Below are positions 17,279-26,366 of a DNA stretch of 64,000 nucleotides, piece by piece. Made by a program: the position numbers and the translations under genes. Each line of letters begins with the position of its first letter. The stretch's first letter is position 1. Origin of the DNA: Kribbella capetownensis (GTDB lineage: Bacteria > Actinomycetota > Actinomycetes > Propionibacteriales > Kribbellaceae). The stretch is from the NCBI RefSeq assembly GCF_004331485.1, contig NZ_SJKD01000001.1, positions 248,001 to 312,000 on the forward strand, given 5' to 3'. Under the pieces are notes generated by a model. That model was not told where the DNA came from. It saw only the letters and a program-made list of their open reading frames with translations, and searched no databases.

Positions 17279-18237
17279 TGACGACGGCTTCCCCACCTGC
17301 ACCGGCAGACCCGGTCCAGGGACGTGGTCCGGCCGATGGGGGCGGCCGGGCCGGTGCGCGGGGACCGGCACGCGATGTCGCAGGGCTCGGCGTCGGCCGG
17401 GCCCTCGGCTTCGTCGCGCCCGCCCTGCTGCTGATCGGCGCGTTCCTGGTCTTCCCGGCGATCTGGACCATCTACATCGGCCTGACGAACTACCGGCTGA
17501 CCGGTGTCGAGGCGGTCTCGCCGTCGATGGTCGGGCTGTCCAACTACACCAAGGCGCTCAACGACGCCCTTTTCCACAACGCGTTGTGGCTGACGCTGCT
17601 GTTCGTCCTCGGCTCCGCGATCATCGGCCAGAACATCCTCGGCTTCACCCTCGCCTGGGTGATGCGGCGAACCCGTCCGGCGGTCCGGCGTACCGTCGAG
17701 GCGTTCGTGCTGCTGGCGTGGATCCTGCCGTCGACGGTGGTCGCGTACCTGTGGGTCGCGTTCTTCGACCGCGACGGCGGCACGCTCAACAACATCCTCG
17801 GTACGCCGGGGACCGCGTGGCTGATCGACTACCCGATGGCCTGCCTGGTGTTCTTCAACACCTGGCGCGGTACGGCGTTCTCGATGATGCTTTACTCGTC
17901 CGCGCTGCAGGCCGTGCCGCCGTCACAACTGGAGTCGGCCCGGATGGTCGGCGCATCGGGCTGGCAGACGCTGCGGGACGTGGTGTTCCCGCACATCCGC
18001 GGGCACGTGCTGACGAACACGCTGCTGATCTCGCTGTGGACGGCGAACGACTTCTCGCCGTTCCTGCTCACCAAGGGCGGGCCGAACCACGAGTCCGAGA
18101 CGGTGCCGGTATACATCTACAACGTGGCGCTGCAGGGCGGTGAGCTGGGCTACTCCTCGGCCATCTCGTTCCTGCTGCTGATCGCGAACCTGCTGGTCTC
18201 GCTGATCTACCTGCGGCTGCTTCGGAGGCGCTCGTGA
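17278..18237 (+). CDS. sugar-type ABC transporter permease (MalF/UgpA-like)
   Basis: This 319-residue permease has six transmembrane segments beginning at GRALGFVAPALLLIGAFLVFP after a Gly/Pro-rich cytoplasmic tail. The inner-membrane EAA loop reads SARMVGASGWQTLRDVVFPHI, the contact site for the ATPase. Its ATG overlaps the lipoprotein TGA by one base, so translation is coupled. It partners with the next gene. Confidence 0.92.
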   Translation: MTTASPPAPADPVQGRGPADGGGRAGARGPARDVAGLGVGRALGFVAPALLLIGAFLVFPAIWTIYIGLTNYRLTGVEAVSPSMVGLSNYTKALNDALFHNALWLTLLFVLGSAIIGQNILGFTLAWVMRRTRPAVRRTVEAFVLLAWILPSTVVAYLWVAFFDRDGGTLNNILGTPGTAWLIDYPMACLVFFNTWRGTAFSMMLYSSALQAVPPSQLESARMVGASGWQTLRDVVFPHIRGHVLTNTLLISLWTANDFSPFLLTKGGPNHESETVPVYIYNVALQGGELGYSSAISFLLLIANLLVSLIYLRLLRRRS

Positions 18238-19055
18238 GTGCGGGTTTTGTGGTACGCCGGATCGGCTTCTACGTCCTCATCTGCGCGATCACGCTGTTCT
18301 TCGCCGTACCGATGCTGTGGATCGCGTCGGCGCCGTTCGACAAGAACCCCGGCCTCGGGGTGCACTGGCCGGACTGGACGCTGGAGAACGTCCGCAAGAC
18401 GCTCGAGCATCCGTACGCGATGCACTCGATGGTCAACTCACTGCTGATCTGCGTGACCACCGCGGTCGCCGTCACGGCGTTCGCCGCGCTGGCGTCGTAC
18501 GCCTTGTCGCGGGTCCGTATGCCGGGCCGCGACGCCTTGCTGTACGGGTTGTTGCTGCTGTCCTCGGTCGTCACCGGGACGGCGGCGATGGTGCCGATCT
18601 TCGTGATGATGTTCCAGCTCGGGCTGATCGACTCCCGGTTCGGGGTCGCGCTGGTGATGACCGGCGGTCTGTTGCCGGCGGCAATCTTCATCCTGAAGGA
18701 CTTCGTCGACGCGGTGCCGAAGTCGTACGAGGAGTCGGCCCGGGTCTTCGGCGCGTCCACCGGCCAGATCCTGCGCGACGTCGTACTCCCGGTGGCGCGG
18801 CCCGGACTGGCCACCATCATGGTCTGGGCGTTCGTGAACTCCTGGGGCAACTTCCTGGTGCCCTTCCTGCTCATCCGGTCGATCGAGAAGCAACCCGGTG
18901 CGGTGCTGATGCAGACCCTCACCGACGAAGGCGGCAGCGTGAACCTGCAGGTGCTGCCGGTCTTCTCGCTGCTGTTCTCGATCCCGGTCGTCGTGCTGTA
19001 CCTGCTGGTGAACTCGCGCTACGGGTTCCGCTTCCACGGAGGGATCAAGAGCTGA
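18234..19055 (+). CDS. sugar-type ABC transporter permease (MalG/UgpE-like)
   Basis: The 273-residue second permease has six membrane segments and the EAA loop ESARVFGASTGQILRDVVLPVARPGL. The GTG start overlaps the stop of the previous gene (GTGA). It ends with the family-typical FHGGIKS. Together with the preceding permease it forms the transmembrane channel. Confidence 0.92.
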   Translation: MSAGFVVRRIGFYVLICAITLFFAVPMLWIASAPFDKNPGLGVHWPDWTLENVRKTLEHPYAMHSMVNSLLICVTTAVAVTAFAALASYALSRVRMPGRDALLYGLLLLSSVVTGTAAMVPIFVMMFQLGLIDSRFGVALVMTGGLLPAAIFILKDFVDAVPKSYEESARVFGASTGQILRDVVLPVARPGLATIMVWAFVNSWGNFLVPFLLIRSIEKQPGAVLMQTLTDEGGSVNLQVLPVFSLLFSIPVVVLYLLVNSRYGFRFHGGIKS

Positions 19056-20176
19056 TGGCGGGCATCGACATCGAAGGCCTGGCAACCGTCTACCCCAACG
19101 GCGTACGCGCCGTCGACGGGCTGGACCTGCACGTGGCCGACGGCGAGTTCTTCGCCCTGCTCGGTCCGTCCGGGTGCGGCAAGACCACGCTGCTGCGCAC
19201 GATCGCCGGTCTGGAGTCCGCGACCGAGGGCAAGGTCCGGATCGACGCGGCCGACGTGACCCGGACCGAACCGGGCAAGCGCGGGGTCGCGATGGTGTTC
19301 CAGGACTACGCCCTGTTCCCGCACATGAGTGTGTCGGAGAACATCACCTATCCGCTCAAGGTACGACGGGTCTCGGCCGCGACTCGTGCGGAGACGGCGG
19401 AGCGAACTGCGGGCGAGCTGTCGCTGGACGGACTGCTGGAACGCAAGCCGGCACAGCTGTCCGGTGGGCAGCAGCAGCGTGTCGCGCTGGCGCGCGCGAT
19501 CGCGTCCCGGGGCAAGGTCCTGCTGCTGGACGAGCCGTTGTCCAATCTGGACGCCCGGCTGCGTCTGGAGGCTCGGACGTTCCTGAAGAAGCTGCAGCGC
19601 GACCTTGGCATCACCACGGTCTTCGTCACCCACGACCAGGCGGAGGCTCTGGCGCTGGCTGATCGGATCGCGGTGATGGAGTCCGGCAAACTCCGCCAGT
19701 TGGGTAGCCCGCGCGAGGTCTTCGCCCGACCGGCGAACACGTTCGTCGCGAACTTCATCGGCTCGACGCCGATGAACCTCCTGCCCGGCACTGTCTCGTC
19801 GACCTCGGGGTCGGACACCTATGTCGATGAGGTCGGGGTGGTCTCGGTGGCCGGCGGATCGTTGTCTGCGGCCACTTTCTCGGCGCCCGCCGGTGCTGAG
19901 GTGACGGTCGGCGTACGGCCGGAGTACCTGACACTTGCCAGCGGCGACGTCAGCGGGCCGTCGCTGCGTGGCCAGGTCGTGGTGGCGGAGAACCTCGGCA
20001 CCCAGTCGCTGGTCAGCGTCGACTGTGACGGCACTCTGATCGGTGTCACCGTGCCCGAGGAGAACGAGCCGGAGCCCGGTACGACGGTGGTCCTCACGGC
20101 ACCGGCATCGCGGGTACTGCTGTACGACCGGGAGTCCGGTGAGCTGCTCGCCCGTCAACCGGCCACGGTTGCCTGA
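19055..20176 (+). CDS. ABC transporter ATP-binding protein (MalK/UgpC type, TOBE domain)
   Basis: The 373-residue ATPase has Walker A GPSGCGKTT, Q-loop FQDYALFPHMSV, signature LSGGQQQR, Walker B VLLLDEPLSNLD and H-loop VTHDQAEA, followed by a C-terminal TOBE/OB regulatory region (VTVGVRPEYLTLA). This is the importer-type layout of MalK and UgpC. Its ATG overlaps the permease stop by one base. Unlike many actinobacterial sugar ABC systems, which share one MsiK, this operon has its own ATPase. Confidence 0.93.
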   Translation: MAGIDIEGLATVYPNGVRAVDGLDLHVADGEFFALLGPSGCGKTTLLRTIAGLESATEGKVRIDAADVTRTEPGKRGVAMVFQDYALFPHMSVSENITYPLKVRRVSAATRAETAERTAGELSLDGLLERKPAQLSGGQQQRVALARAIASRGKVLLLDEPLSNLDARLRLEARTFLKKLQRDLGITTVFVTHDQAEALALADRIAVMESGKLRQLGSPREVFARPANTFVANFIGSTPMNLLPGTVSSTSGSDTYVDEVGVVSVAGGSLSAATFSAPAGAEVTVGVRPEYLTLASGDVSGPSLRGQVVVAENLGTQSLVSVDCDGTLIGVTVPEENEPEPGTTVVLTAPASRVLLYDRESGELLARQPATVA

Positions 20177-21420
20177 TGGCGGTCACGACGTACCGCCGTA
20201 CCTGGACTCTCGACGATCGGGCGGAGTCGGTCTGGCATTCGCTGCCGGTCGACATCCCGGCGGACTGTCCTGGTCTGCTGGTCACGCTCACGATCCCGCC
20301 GGTCGAGGGTGCGGTCATCGACATCGGTTGCGAGGGGGCCGGCGGATGGCGCGGGTGGTCCGGCGGTGCGCGTCAGACCTTTGCGATCACGCCGGACGCG
20401 GCGACACCTGGGTACGTTGCCGGTGAGCTCGAGCCGGGGACTTGGTGGGTCGTTCTCGGTTTGCATCGGGTGCCGGTCCAGGGTGTCGAGCTTGTTGTCG
20501 AGGCCGTGACTGGTCCGGTGTCGTCGGTGCCTGGTCTGACGGAGTACGCCGACGCCACCGCGGCAATCGCCGTACCGGCTCGACCTCCGCGTCGGACGCT
20601 GCCGGCGTCTGCTGGGTTGAAGTGGATCGCTGGCGACTTCCATGCGCATTCCCTGCACTCGGACGGGTCCACTCCGATCGCGAACCTCGCTGCTCTGGGT
20701 GTCGCGGCTGGGCTGGATGTGTTGGCGGTGACCGATCACAACACGGTCGCTCATCATCTCGAGCTGCCTGGGCTGAGCGATCGGTTCGGCATCGGACTGA
20801 TTCCTGGGCAGGAGGTGACGACCGACACCGGTCATGCGAACGCCTTCGGTGAGATCGGTGCGATCGACTTCCGACAGCCGGCCGCGACGTGGGTGACCGA
20901 GGTTGCCCGGCGTGGTGGGTTGCTGTCGATCAACCACCCGCTCGGCGGCGACTGCTCGTGGCGTCACCCGCTCCCGGAGCACCCACGGCTCGCCGAGGTC
21001 TGGCACTCCTCGTGGCTCGACCACCACTGGGGTGGACCGATCGCCTGGTGGCAGGCATGGGGCCTCGACACCATCCCCATCGGCGGCAGCGACTGGCACA
21101 ACCCGACGTCCCTCACCCCACCCGGCACCCCCACCACCTGGCTAGCCGTAGACGCCTCCGCCGAAACCCCCGCCGAACTCCGCGACGCCACCCTAGAAGC
21201 CCTCTCCGCGGGCCGCACCGCCATCTCCACGTCCTACACGGCCCCCGTCTTGGTCCACGCCGACGACGAACTGATCGCCCTGGACGCCCCCAACACCCTC
21301 GTCATCACCCCCGACGGCACCCGCCACCCCATCGCCACCTCCCACCACCGCCTCCCCGCCACCGCCGGCCCCCACATCCTCATAACCCACACCGGCCAAT
21401 TCCTCTCCACCTGCACTTGA
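20176..21420 (+). CDS. PHP-domain metal-dependent phosphoesterase (CehA/McbA-like)
   Basis: The 414-residue protein has an N-terminal beta-rich region of about 140 residues and a PHP domain with metal-binding motifs GDFHAHSLHSDG, AVTDHNT, GQEVTT...GHANAFG, NHP and GGSDWHN. PHP enzymes hydrolyse phosphodiesters or phosphomonoesters. ATG overlaps the ATPase stop by one base, so it belongs to the transport operon. By analogy with the ugp system, where a phosphodiesterase partners a glycerol-3-phosphate importer, the imported compound may be a phosphodiester (inference). No signal peptide: it acts in the cytoplasm. The last 300 bases are unusually C-rich. Confidence 0.85.
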   Translation: MAVTTYRRTWTLDDRAESVWHSLPVDIPADCPGLLVTLTIPPVEGAVIDIGCEGAGGWRGWSGGARQTFAITPDAATPGYVAGELEPGTWWVVLGLHRVPVQGVELVVEAVTGPVSSVPGLTEYADATAAIAVPARPPRRTLPASAGLKWIAGDFHAHSLHSDGSTPIANLAALGVAAGLDVLAVTDHNTVAHHLELPGLSDRFGIGLIPGQEVTTDTGHANAFGEIGAIDFRQPAATWVTEVARRGGLLSINHPLGGDCSWRHPLPEHPRLAEVWHSSWLDHHWGGPIAWWQAWGLDTIPIGGSDWHNPTSLTPPGTPTTWLAVDASAETPAELRDATLEALSAGRTAISTSYTAPVLVHADDELIALDAPNTLVITPDGTRHPIATSHHRLPATAGPHILITHTGQFLSTCT

Positions 21421-21469
21421 CCCACCCGGCCTGCGGTGCGGCGAGCTGGGGAAGAGGCAGACTGACCTG

Positions 21470-21868
21470 ATGGTGACTGGTGGGCATCAGGTGATCGTGG
21501 TGGACGCGGCGAACGTGGTGGGCTCGCGTCCTGACGGGTGGTGGCGTGATCGGCCGGGTGCCGCGCGGCGGCTGCTGCGTCAGCTCACCGCCCTCCAGGA
21601 ACGCCTCGAAGACACCGAGATCGTCGTCATCCTGGAAGGCGCCGCGCGCTCTGCCACCTCCGGCCCCGACGCGCCCGACACCGCCGCCCTCCGCATCGTC
21701 CTCGCGCCCGGCTCCGGCGACGACACCATCGTCACCACCACCGCCGCGATCACCAACGGCCACGTCACCGTGGTCACCGCCGACCGAGGCCTCCGCGAAC
21801 GCCTCGAACCCACCGGCGCCACCATCACCGGCCCCCGCTGGCTCCTGGACCAACTCGAGCAGTCCTGA
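21470..21868 (+). CDS. small NYN/PIN-like protein
   Basis: A 132-residue protein whose start HQVIVVDAANVVGSRPDGWWRDRPGAARRLL matches a PIN/NYN-like nuclease fold: an acidic residue after a hydrophobic strand plus Asn, with a later GSGDDTIV and VTADRGLRERL carrying further acidic residues. Related actinobacterial proteins have been labelled NTP pyrophosphohydrolase without clear support. An RNase role is an inference. GAGGCAG-like bases precede the ATG. Confidence 0.65.
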   Translation: MVTGGHQVIVVDAANVVGSRPDGWWRDRPGAARRLLRQLTALQERLEDTEIVVILEGAARSATSGPDAPDTAALRIVLAPGSGDDTIVTTTAAITNGHVTVVTADRGLRERLEPTGATITGPRWLLDQLEQS

Positions 21869-21896
21869 CCTACCGCTCCCCGGGGAGGGATCACCC

Positions 21897-22670
21897 ATGA
21901 CGAACCCCGTGACCATCGAGCTCCAGAACGTCGTCTTCGCCTGTCCCGGCAACACGGAAGAGTCCTACGAACGCGGCGCCCGCCCACTCGCCGAGTTCTA
22001 CGCGAACCTCCTGGGTATGCGGATCATCCGCGAGGACTGGTTCCTGATCGCCCACGAGGATGACCCGGACGGTCTCCGCCTAGGGTTCGGCGACGGGCCG
22101 ATCGACTACCGGCCGCCCCGCTGGCCGGACCCGGACTACCCACAACAGATGCACCTCGACATCACCGTCGACGACCTCGACGCCGCCGAGCAACGCGTCG
22201 TACAACTCGGTGCCTCCAAACTCCAGCACAAAGACACCTTCCGCACGTACGCCGACCCCGCCAGCCACCCGTTCTGCCTCTACCCCAACACCGAAACACC
22301 GACCAGCGGGAGCGCTCAGATCGCGCGCGTGGTGATCGACTGCTTCAGTCCGCGGGCGCTCGCCGGGTTCTACGCCGACCTCCTCGACATGCCGAACCGC
22401 GAGCTGGACACCCCCGATCGAGTCGTCATCACCCGAACCGACGGACGCCTACCGGCCCTCGCGTTCCAGTACGCCCAGTTCCCCGCACCCCGCTGGCCCG
22501 ACCCCGCGTACCCACAACAGGTCCACCTGGACCTCCGCGTCCCCGCCGTCGACGAACCCAGCCTGCAATCGGCCCGCGCGCTCGCCGACAACCTCGGCGC
22601 CATCGAGCTCAAACCCGGCCCACACCACCACGTGTACGCCGACCCTGCAGCCCACCCCTTCTGCCTCTAA
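21897..22670 (+). CDS. VOC family protein with two glyoxalase-like repeats
   Basis: The protein has 257 residues and consists of two VOC modules of about 125 residues each, recognised by the repeated pattern YAN/DLLGM..., PRWPDPxYPQQxHLD and YADPAxHPFCL in both halves. Such proteins bind a metal and serve as dioxygenases, isomerases or resistance proteins. ATG 21897 follows GGGGAGGG. Which reaction it performs cannot be told from sequence. Confidence 0.85.
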   Translation: MTNPVTIELQNVVFACPGNTEESYERGARPLAEFYANLLGMRIIREDWFLIAHEDDPDGLRLGFGDGPIDYRPPRWPDPDYPQQMHLDITVDDLDAAEQRVVQLGASKLQHKDTFRTYADPASHPFCLYPNTETPTSGSAQIARVVIDCFSPRALAGFYADLLDMPNRELDTPDRVVITRTDGRLPALAFQYAQFPAPRWPDPAYPQQVHLDLRVPAVDEPSLQSARALADNLGAIELKPGPHHHVYADPAAHPFCL

Positions 22671-22731
22671 CCCACCGGCCGGCGGGAACACCCTCGCCCG
22701 GTCCGCACCACCCGACCTCCCGGGCCGAGCG

Positions 22732-23352
22732 TTAGTCGAGGAGCCAGCCGTTGCGGTCGGCTATGTGGATGGCGTCGGAGCGGGTGCGGGCGCCGGTCTT
22801 GCCGATGGCGGACCAGAGGCGGGTGCGGACGACGCGTTCGGAGACCTCGAGCTTGCGTGCCATCAGCGCGATTGAGCCGCCGTCGCGGGCAGTCCGCAAC
22901 GTGTCGGTCTCATCGTCGCTCAGCGGGGTCTCGGAGTACATGAGCGTCTCGGCCGCCAGGTTGGCGTCGACCACGCGGAGGCCGAGGTGCACGCGTCGTA
23001 CCGCGTCGGCCAACTGCGGCGCCGGACTCCCCTTCAGAGCGAACCCCTTGGCGCCCGCGTCGAGACCACGCCGGAGATGGATCGGACGGCCGTACGTCGT
23101 GAGCATGACGACGCGACACTCCGGGATCGACGTCCGCAGTCTGGTGGTGACGGTGATGCTGTCGTGGCCCGGTCCGGCGGCGTCGAGTAGGGCGACGTTC
23201 GCGCGGTGACGTTTCGCGGCGCCCACGACGTCGTCCGATCTGTTGAGCTCGGCAACGATCTCAAGATCGCGCTCGCGCTCCAGACCGTTTCTGAGCACGC
23301 CTCGGCTGAGGATCTGGTCGTCGACCAGCAACAGCCGGATGCGGTCGGGCAA
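22732..23352 (-). CDS. response regulator with LuxR-type HTH
   Basis: The 206-residue protein has a receiver domain (acidic pair DD at 11-12, phosphoacceptor Asp57 in VALLDAA, Lys in GFALKGS) and a C-terminal LuxR/GerE helix-turn-helix (SDDETDTLRTARDGGSIALMARKLEVSERVVRTRL). The start is TTG at 23352, preceded by GGAGG with a 5-base gap. No histidine kinase lies beside it, so it is an orphan. The recognition helix departs from the common IA..L..S..TV pattern. Confidence 0.85.
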   Translation of the reverse strand: MPDRIRLLLVDDQILSRGVLRNGLERERDLEIVAELNRSDDVVGAAKRHRANVALLDAAGPGHDSITVTTRLRTSIPECRVVMLTTYGRPIHLRRGLDAGAKGFALKGSPAPQLADAVRRVHLGLRVVDANLAAETLMYSETPLSDDETDTLRTARDGGSIALMARKLEVSERVVRTRLWSAIGKTGARTRSDAIHIADRNGWLLD

Positions 23353-23662
23353 ACGGGCCTCCGGGGTAACCGTCCGGGCGCCAGGGAAGTGCGTCCGGGA
23401 GGATGGGCAGGTCTTCGGTCCAGATCATGGAGTCCGCTCCCACGCCTCGTCCACATCAACGCGGCATCTCTACCAGATTGCGACCAGATCGCGACCGCTT
23501 CAGAACCCTGCACGCGTGCGACGCCTCGAAGGCTGCTGGGTCAGTCGACTCGGGTCAGGGCTACTTGCCTGGACAGGGTCCAGGAGATGCCGTCGTCGGT
23601 GCGTCCGTGGGTGGCGGACTGGGTGCGATCGGTGAGGGTTGCGGGGTTGAGGCGACCGGGGT
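23353..23662. other. intergenic region without gene
   Basis: About 310 bp between the response-regulator start and the end of the Tad cluster. It should carry the regulator's leftward promoter. No conserved coding sequence or strong hairpin is seen. Confidence 0.45.
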
Positions 23663-24091
23663 TCACAGTGGGCCGGCTCGGGAGGTGGTGGTGAGGGTGG
23701 GGTGGGCGAAGGCTGGGACGTGGAGTTGGAGGGTGACGGTGATGGTGACCGTGGTGTCAGTGGGGTGGCAGGACGTGAGGCGGACTTTGTGGAGGGTGGC
23801 TATTCGGTCGGCGATCTCACATGGGGTATCAACTGCTGGATGTGGCGGTGTGCCGGAGTCGCCGGTCGGTGGGGTGGCTGCAGATTGCGTGGTGGCGAGG
23901 AGGGCTTGAGCGGCGCTCAGGGCGGTTAGGTCGGCTGCGGCTGAGAGCTTGTGGCGGGCTGTGGAGACTGACGACCAGAGGGTTGCGACGGTCAGGGCTG
24001 TGAGGAGGAGCAGAACCGCCAGGAGGGACAGGACGGTGGCGGAGCCTCGCTGGTTGGGTGACACGAGGTGACGGCGGGCGCGGTTTGTCAT
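23663..24091 (-). CDS. TadE/TadG-like minor pilin region protein (Rv3654c-like)
   Basis: This 142-residue protein starts with a short basic stretch and a single membrane helix (GSATVLSLLAVLLLLTALTVATLW), followed by an alpha-helical segment rich in Ala/Leu (LSAAADLTALSAAQALLA). This is the layout of the last gene of the mycobacterial Rv3660c-Rv3654c cluster. The ATG at 24091 overlaps the stop of the upstream TadE gene (ATGA). It would be inserted in the membrane as a pseudopilin. Confidence 0.8.
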   Translation of the reverse strand: MTNRARRHLVSPNQRGSATVLSLLAVLLLLTALTVATLWSSVSTARHKLSAAADLTALSAAQALLATTQSAATPPTGDSGTPPHPAVDTPCEIADRIATLHKVRLTSCHPTDTTVTITVTLQLHVPAFAHPTLTTTSRAGPL

Positions 24092-24450
24092 GGGGTGGCT
24101 GCTTCGGATTGGAGGGTGGCTTCGGCTGCTAGGTCGGTGGGAAGCAGGTGGGTTAGGAGTGGGGGTTTGTGGTTTGGGGCGGCGGTGACTGTTACGTGGA
24201 TGTCTTTGCCGGTGCGGGTGATGGTGATCGTGGCGCCGGGGGCGGTGCGGCGGCCGATCGCCTGCGCTTGGTCGAAGGAGTCGCCTCGGGCGGCCGAGCG
24301 GGCGGTGTCTCGGGCTGCGTCGATGCATTGGATGTTGAGGATGACGAGGCCGATGGCCCAGATGCCCAGGAGGAGCAGGGTCAGGAGGACCGGTAGAGCG
24401 ATCGCCAGTTCGGCGGTGATCGCGCCGCGTTGTGTTCTGCGAGAAGGCAT
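24088..24450 (-). CDS. TadE-like pilus assembly protein
   Basis: The 120-residue protein has the TadE signature at its N-terminus: basic leader, RGAITAELAIALPVLLTLLLLGIWAIGLV with the conserved Glu of the pseudopilin helix. It continues with an Arg/Ala-rich segment (DAARDTARSAARGD). It overlaps the next gene by four bases. TadE pseudopilins help assemble Tad pili at the membrane. Confidence 0.88.
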   Translation of the reverse strand: MPSRRTQRGAITAELAIALPVLLTLLLLGIWAIGLVILNIQCIDAARDTARSAARGDSFDQAQAIGRRTAPGATITITRTGKDIHVTVTAAPNHKPPLLTHLLPTDLAAEATLQSEAATP

Positions 24451-24534
24451 CCAGGTACTCCTTCGATGGGTGGCGGTGGCCGGTCGCGGTGAAGGGGTGA
24501 CCGCGACCGGCCACCGGATGGTCGGCCCTTCAGG

Positions 24535-24747
24535 TCAGAGCTGGACGCCCTCGACGCCGGCGAGCTTGAGCGCGTAGTTGATGAGGGCCTTGAGGGCGTT
24601 CATCATCACGTCGGACTTCAGCAGCGCGACGAGGATGCCGCCGAACCCGCAGGCCGCGACGACACTGACCGCGTACTCGGCGGTTGCGGCGCCGCGTTCG
24701 GAGCGGGTGCGAAGACGGTGGCGAACGGCCACCAGTGCCTTGGACAT
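24535..24747 (-). CDS. DUF4244 Flp-type pilin
   Basis: A 70-residue protein begins MSKALVAVRHRLRTRSERG and has the prepilin-like motif GAATAEYAVSVVAACGFGGIL, in which Glu follows the processing site by a few residues. DUF4244 proteins occupy the Flp pilin position in actinobacterial tad clusters. ATG 24747 is chosen for its GGGAGG site. It lies alone between TadC and TadE with short gaps, probably to permit higher expression. Confidence 0.87.
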   Translation of the reverse strand: MSKALVAVRHRLRTRSERGAATAEYAVSVVAACGFGGILVALLKSDVMMNALKALINYALKLAGVEGVQL

Positions 24748-24852
24748 GTGATACCTCCCGGGTCTGCGATTCGGCTCGTCCGGATCGCTCACTGAGAACA
24801 TGCAGTCGTCGAATGCCCTTTTTTCACAGGAGTTTCAGGCTGTGGATGACGG

Positions 24853-25584
24853 CTATGGCTGAAGCAGGTACGGGATCAAGGCGTCGGCGATCGTGGGGAC
24901 GATCGACAGCAGAATGAAGGCGGGCAGGAAGCAGAGTCCGAGCGGGAGCGCGGAGCGTGACTCGGCGGCGCGTGCTCGTTGGTCTGCGGCGTGCTGATGG
25001 GACTGACGGGTGTCGTCGGCTAGATGTTCGAGGGTCTTCGAGAGGGGTGCGCCGGAGCGGATGGAGCGGTCGATGGCTCGGGCGACTGGGGCACAGGCTG
25101 GTTCGGTGCGTAGGTGTGCCCAGGCGTCGGCTGGGTCCGCGCCTAGGGCGAGGTGGTGCGCCACTTTGGTGAAGAGCTCGGCGAGAGGTCCGCGGACTGC
25201 GGTGGCGACGACACCGAGCGCCTGTTGAGGTGGGCGGCCGCCGCGGAGGCAGGCGGCTAGCAGGTCGACGGCTAGCGGTAGGTCGCGGCCGATCTGGGCT
25301 GCTCGTTGTTTGGATTCGGCTGGTTCGAGGCGGGACAAGGCACGGGGTACGCCGTAGTACACGAGCGCTGCGAGTAGCACGCCCCAGGGGAGGCCGATCA
25401 GGACGATGGCTCCGATCGCGGCGACGATGGCAGCTAGTCGGTGGGTACATGGGGTTGGGGCGCGGGTACGTCGGGAGCGCGGGGTCAGGCGGCGGAGATT
25501 CGAGCGGGATGGGATCAGGAGATATACCGCGAAGGCGCTCGCAAGTGCAGCTACCGCGGGCCCCGAGGACATGGCGGGGGTCAT
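24853..25584 (-). CDS. type II secretion F family protein (TadC-like)
   Basis: The 243-residue membrane protein has the GspF/TadC domain with hydrophobic segments at the N-terminus (VAALASAFAVYLLIP, LAAIVAAIGAIVLIGLPWGVLLAALVYYG) and C-terminus (LPLGLCFLPAFILLSIVPTI). The cytoplasmic middle contains GRDLPLAVDLLAACLRGG, characteristic of the family. It overlaps TadB by four bases. TadB and TadC form the inner-membrane platform of the pilus. Confidence 0.88.
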   Translation of the reverse strand: MTPAMSSGPAVAALASAFAVYLLIPSRSNLRRLTPRSRRTRAPTPCTHRLAAIVAAIGAIVLIGLPWGVLLAALVYYGVPRALSRLEPAESKQRAAQIGRDLPLAVDLLAACLRGGRPPQQALGVVATAVRGPLAELFTKVAHHLALGADPADAWAHLRTEPACAPVARAIDRSIRSGAPLSKTLEHLADDTRQSHQHAADQRARAAESRSALPLGLCFLPAFILLSIVPTIADALIPYLLQP

Positions 25585-26366
25585 GTTGGGACCTTTGCCA
25601 GATGGGTGGTCCAGTTGAGGCCGAGGGTGGTGAGCGCTAGGCCGGCCGCTAGGCAGACCCAGCCGGCGGGGGTGGCGGTGAGGAAAGTCAGGGGTCTGGC
25701 TCCGAGTGAGTAGCCCAGGGCGATTCCGAACACGGGGAGTGCGGCCAGGATGCGGGCGGTTGAGTGGGCGCCCGCGAGGCTGGCTGCGGTTTGCCGGTGG
25801 ATGGTCTCGTCTGCGCGTAGGGAGTCCGACAGTCGTTCGGTGAGTGAGGCGAAGGCGGCGCCGGATTCCTCGGCCACGCGCCAAGCTGCGGCGAGGGCGC
25901 GGAGGCCGCCGGCGCCTGGGGCTTCGGCGGCTAGCTCGAGTGCGCCGGGGACGTCGCCGCCGAGCCGGGCTGCGGCGTGGGCGATCTGGAAGTCGGGGCT
26001 GATGGTTGTGGCGCCTTCGAGCGCGTCGATGGGTGGGCGGCCTGCGGTCAGTTCGGCGGCCAGTACGTCGAGTGCCTCGATGATCTGGGCACGTCGGGCA
26101 GCTGTGGCCAGGCGACGTTGGTGTTGTGCGCGTTGTACGACGATCAGTGCGGCTATTACGCCGATGGCTATCACCGATACGAGGATCTGTGCTCCGAAGA
26201 GGAGTGCGATGGTGACGGCGATGGGACCGGCCAGCCAGCGGCGGGTGAGGGAATCGGAGCGGCTGGGGATTCGCGCGGTCAGGCGATGCAGGCCGCGGCC
26301 TCGGATGGGCAGGACGAGGACGACAACGAAGAACGCCAGGAGACCGGCGACGAAGGCGGGATTCAT
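25581..26366 (-). CDS. type II secretion F family protein (TadB-like)
   Basis: The 261-residue protein has the same GspF layout as its neighbour: N-terminal helix [16 protein letters not shown], paired helices [29 protein letters not shown], the cytoplasmic phrase [22 protein letters not shown] and C-terminal helices. ATG 26366 overlaps the end of tadA by four bases. Confidence 0.88.
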   Translation of the reverse strand: MNPAFVAGLLAFFVVVLVLPIRGRGLHRLTARIPSRSDSLTRRWLAGPIAVTIALLFGAQILVSVIAIGVIAALIVVQRAQHQRRLATAARRAQIIEALDVLAAELTAGRPPIDALEGATTISPDFQIAHAAARLGGDVPGALELAAEAPGAGGLRALAAAWRVAEESGAAFASLTERLSDSLRADETIHRQTAASLAGAHSTARILAALPVFGIALGYSLGARPLTFLTATPAGWVCLAAGLALTTLGLNWTTHLAKVPT

